This document shows, one piece after another, positions 6,539 to 7,755 of a stretch of 7,755 bases of DNA. Origin of the DNA: Microcaldota archaeon (GTDB taxonomy: Archaea > Micrarchaeota > Micrarchaeia > Anstonellales > Anstonellaceae). The DNA lies in assembly GCA_023248455.1 (NCBI GenBank), contig JAHFEN010000027.1, forward strand, positions 1 to 7,755, read 5' to 3'. The translations under genes and the position numbers were made by a program. Each line of letters opens with the position of its first letter. The stretch's first letter is position 1. The notes beneath the pieces are model-generated. The model did not search any database. It had not been told where the DNA came from and worked only from the letters and a program-made list of their open reading frames with translations.

Positions 6539-7755
6539 TCAGCACGGCGAGTTCTGCCCGATGTGCTGGTAAATGCACGTCAGCGTTGCCGCATCAGGAG
6601 CGTAGTAGTATTTGCCCCCTGTGAGAAGTGCTATGTTGGTGAGCTCGTTTGCATCCACGCTGTCCCCGAACCCTATCGTGTAGATGGTTATGTTCGCGTT
6701 CCGCGCGTCTGTGGCCCCCTGTATGGAATCGCCTACATTGGTCTGCCCGTCGGTGAGCAGGACCTCCACGCGCACTGCATCAGGATACCTGCCCCTCGCT
6801 GAGATTAGCTCCAGCCTCCCCTTGTCAATTCCGCATTGGATGCAGGTATTCCCGTTTGCTGTGGTCGCGTTGATTGCAGCCTGCAGGCTGCTCTTGTTGG
6901 CTGCCGATCCCATGCCCATCATTGTCTTGTCCGTAGTTGCGGATGTCGAATACGAGGCCATCCCTGCCTTCGTGGAGTTTATGAGTATGCTGACCCAAAC
7001 GTTTGCAGCCTGCTGCACGGCCACCATCTTGGTCGGGCCCTGCTCCACATTGAAATTCCGGTTGTACGCAGTGCAGCCTGTGCCGATCCTCTTGAGGTAG
7101 AGGTCCACGTTGAATGGCGGCGTGTAGCCTGCAAGAGAGATGTTCTTAGTGACTGTCACATAGGAGGTGGAGGTGGTGTTGCCGCTTGCCAGTATGGTGG
7201 CGCCTATCCTTACGTCAAAGCCCGTGGTGCAGCCGCTGCCGCTCGTCTTTATTTCTACCGAGGTATTTGCCGGGTCGCCGTTTTTGGCAACCACCGTGGT
7301 GCTTTTCACATATTGGAGCGCAGAAGTGGTGGTGACAGCGGTGTTGTTGTAGGAGTTGGTCACGTTCTCTGACATTGAGCCGGATCGGTCTATTATCAGC
7401 ATCATGTCCGCAGAGGAAACCCCGAAGGTGTCATTGAATATGCCGCCCACATTGCCGATAGAGTCGATGCAGTATGCATACACCGTGTGGGTTCCGGAAG
7501 ACATGAACCCCACATTGTATTGAAAGGTCTCGGTCACGTCGTTGTAGTCACCGTCGCTTGGGATGCCTGGCTTCCATAAGCCGTTGTCCACCTTGATGTA
7601 GCACGACTGGATGTTCGAGCTGCCTGTGAACATGTCGCTGCCAGTGGCGTACTCGGTGATGTTGGCAAGCGTAGTCGGGAAGGGATCGGAGTGGTTCATT
7701 GCAATTATCAGGGGCCCGATTGCGTCCGAGGCAGAAATGTTGAAGTAATAGTACG
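6539..7755 (-). CDS. Secreted Ig-like/vWA-domain surface protein, 5' end outside window
   Basis: Partial gene: 404 codons in the window, frame open to the edge, so the internal ATG at 7699 is not the start (YYYFNISASDAIG reads on upstream). Residues here count from that internal Met. About -18 to 92 form an Ig-like domain with Cys33/Cys77, ending GTHTVYAYCIDSIGNVGG. The vWA domain starts at about 97 with MIDAS D104-R-S-G-S-M-S. A roughly 110-residue Ser/Thr/Asn-rich beta insertion follows (111-220), and the domain resumes at GPTKMVAVQQAANVWVSIL, with the probable MIDAS Thr285 in NGNTCIQC and Asp317 in LLTDGQTN. Eight cysteines and about 13 N-glycosylation sequons point to an exported, disulfide-stabilised protein. 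It ends in Cys386 with no C-terminal anchor. By analogy with TadG (pilin-like N-terminus plus vWA), it may be a filament-linked adhesin. The missing N-terminus would settle this. Confidence 0.85.
   Translation of the reverse strand, partial: YYYFNISASDAIGPLIIAMNHSDPFPTTLANITEYATGSDMFTGSSNIQSCYIKVDNGLWKPGIPSDGDYNDVTETFQYNVGFMSSGTHTVYAYCIDSIGNVGGIFNDTFGVSSADMMLIIDRSGSMSENVTNSYNNTAVTTTSALQYVKSTTVVAKNGDPANTSVEIKTSGSGCTTGFDVRIGATILASGNTTSTSYVTVTKNISLAGYTPPFNVDLYLKRIGTGCTAYNRNFNVEQGPTKMVAVQQAANVWVSILINSTKAGMASYSTSATTDKTMMGMGSAANKSSLQAAINATTANGNTCIQCGIDKGRLELISARGRYPDAVRVEVLLTDGQTNVGDSIQGATDARNANITIYTIGFGDSVDANELTNIALLTGGKYYYAPDAATLTCIYQHIGQNSPC

Noticed and set aside
6474..6578. Upstream extension of the QSSLE pilin to ATG 6578
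   Set aside because: It overlaps the vWA gene, contains the TATA box, and puts a long polar stretch before a signal that normally lies within the first 15 residues.

Overview
The window reads as part of an archaeal chromosome, most likely from a DPANN-type lineage (Micrarchaeota/Diapherotrites-like). That placement is my inference from gene style and is not proven. The archaeal signs are a class III prepilin signal (Q-S-S-L-E), a TadA/VirB11-type ATPase with its single-domain platform partners, dense N-glycosylation sequons on the exported proteins, Shine-Dalgarno sites matching GGAGGTGAT, and a TATA box placed 26 nt before a GTG start. All genes lie on the minus strand, all three stop codons are used, and gaps are short (about 9 to 65 nt) or are small overlaps. 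This is a tightly packed gene cluster read from right to left.

In order of transcription: (1) the C-terminal part of a secreted, cysteine-paired protein with an Ig-like domain and a von Willebrand A (vWA) domain (6539-7755, running off the right edge); (2) a 65-nt gap with a TATA box and a probable leaderless GTG start; (3) four pseudopilin-like proteins in a row (6060-6473, 5537-6067, 5045-5488, 4131-5057), each with one N-terminal hydrophobic segment and an exported C-terminal domain; (4) a cytoplasmic protein with two CBS domains and a winged helix (3458-4120); (5) the secretion/pilus assembly ATPase (1931-3448); (6) two adjacent T2SSF membrane platform proteins (983-1882 and 5-973). The last gene ends 4 nt from the left edge.

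Together this is a type IV filament (Tad/Epd-like pilus or pseudopilus) machine. The ATPase drives the two platform proteins, which extrude a filament or short pseudopilus built from the small pilin-like proteins, possibly carrying the vWA protein as a surface binding element. The CBS/winged-helix protein may link assembly or expression to nucleotide state. The prepilin peptidase that must process the pilins is not in the window.

The points most worth a second look are a roughly 110-residue insertion inside the metal-binding loop of the vWA domain, a GspK-like (large, no acidic residue) fourth pseudopilin, an Asp-to-Gln change in the ATPase Asp box, the CBS/winged-helix gene placed inside the machine, and non-ATG starts supported by upstream signals. 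No RNA gene, insertion sequence, CRISPR array or sizeable repeat was seen, and no stretch over 300 bases lacks a gene.
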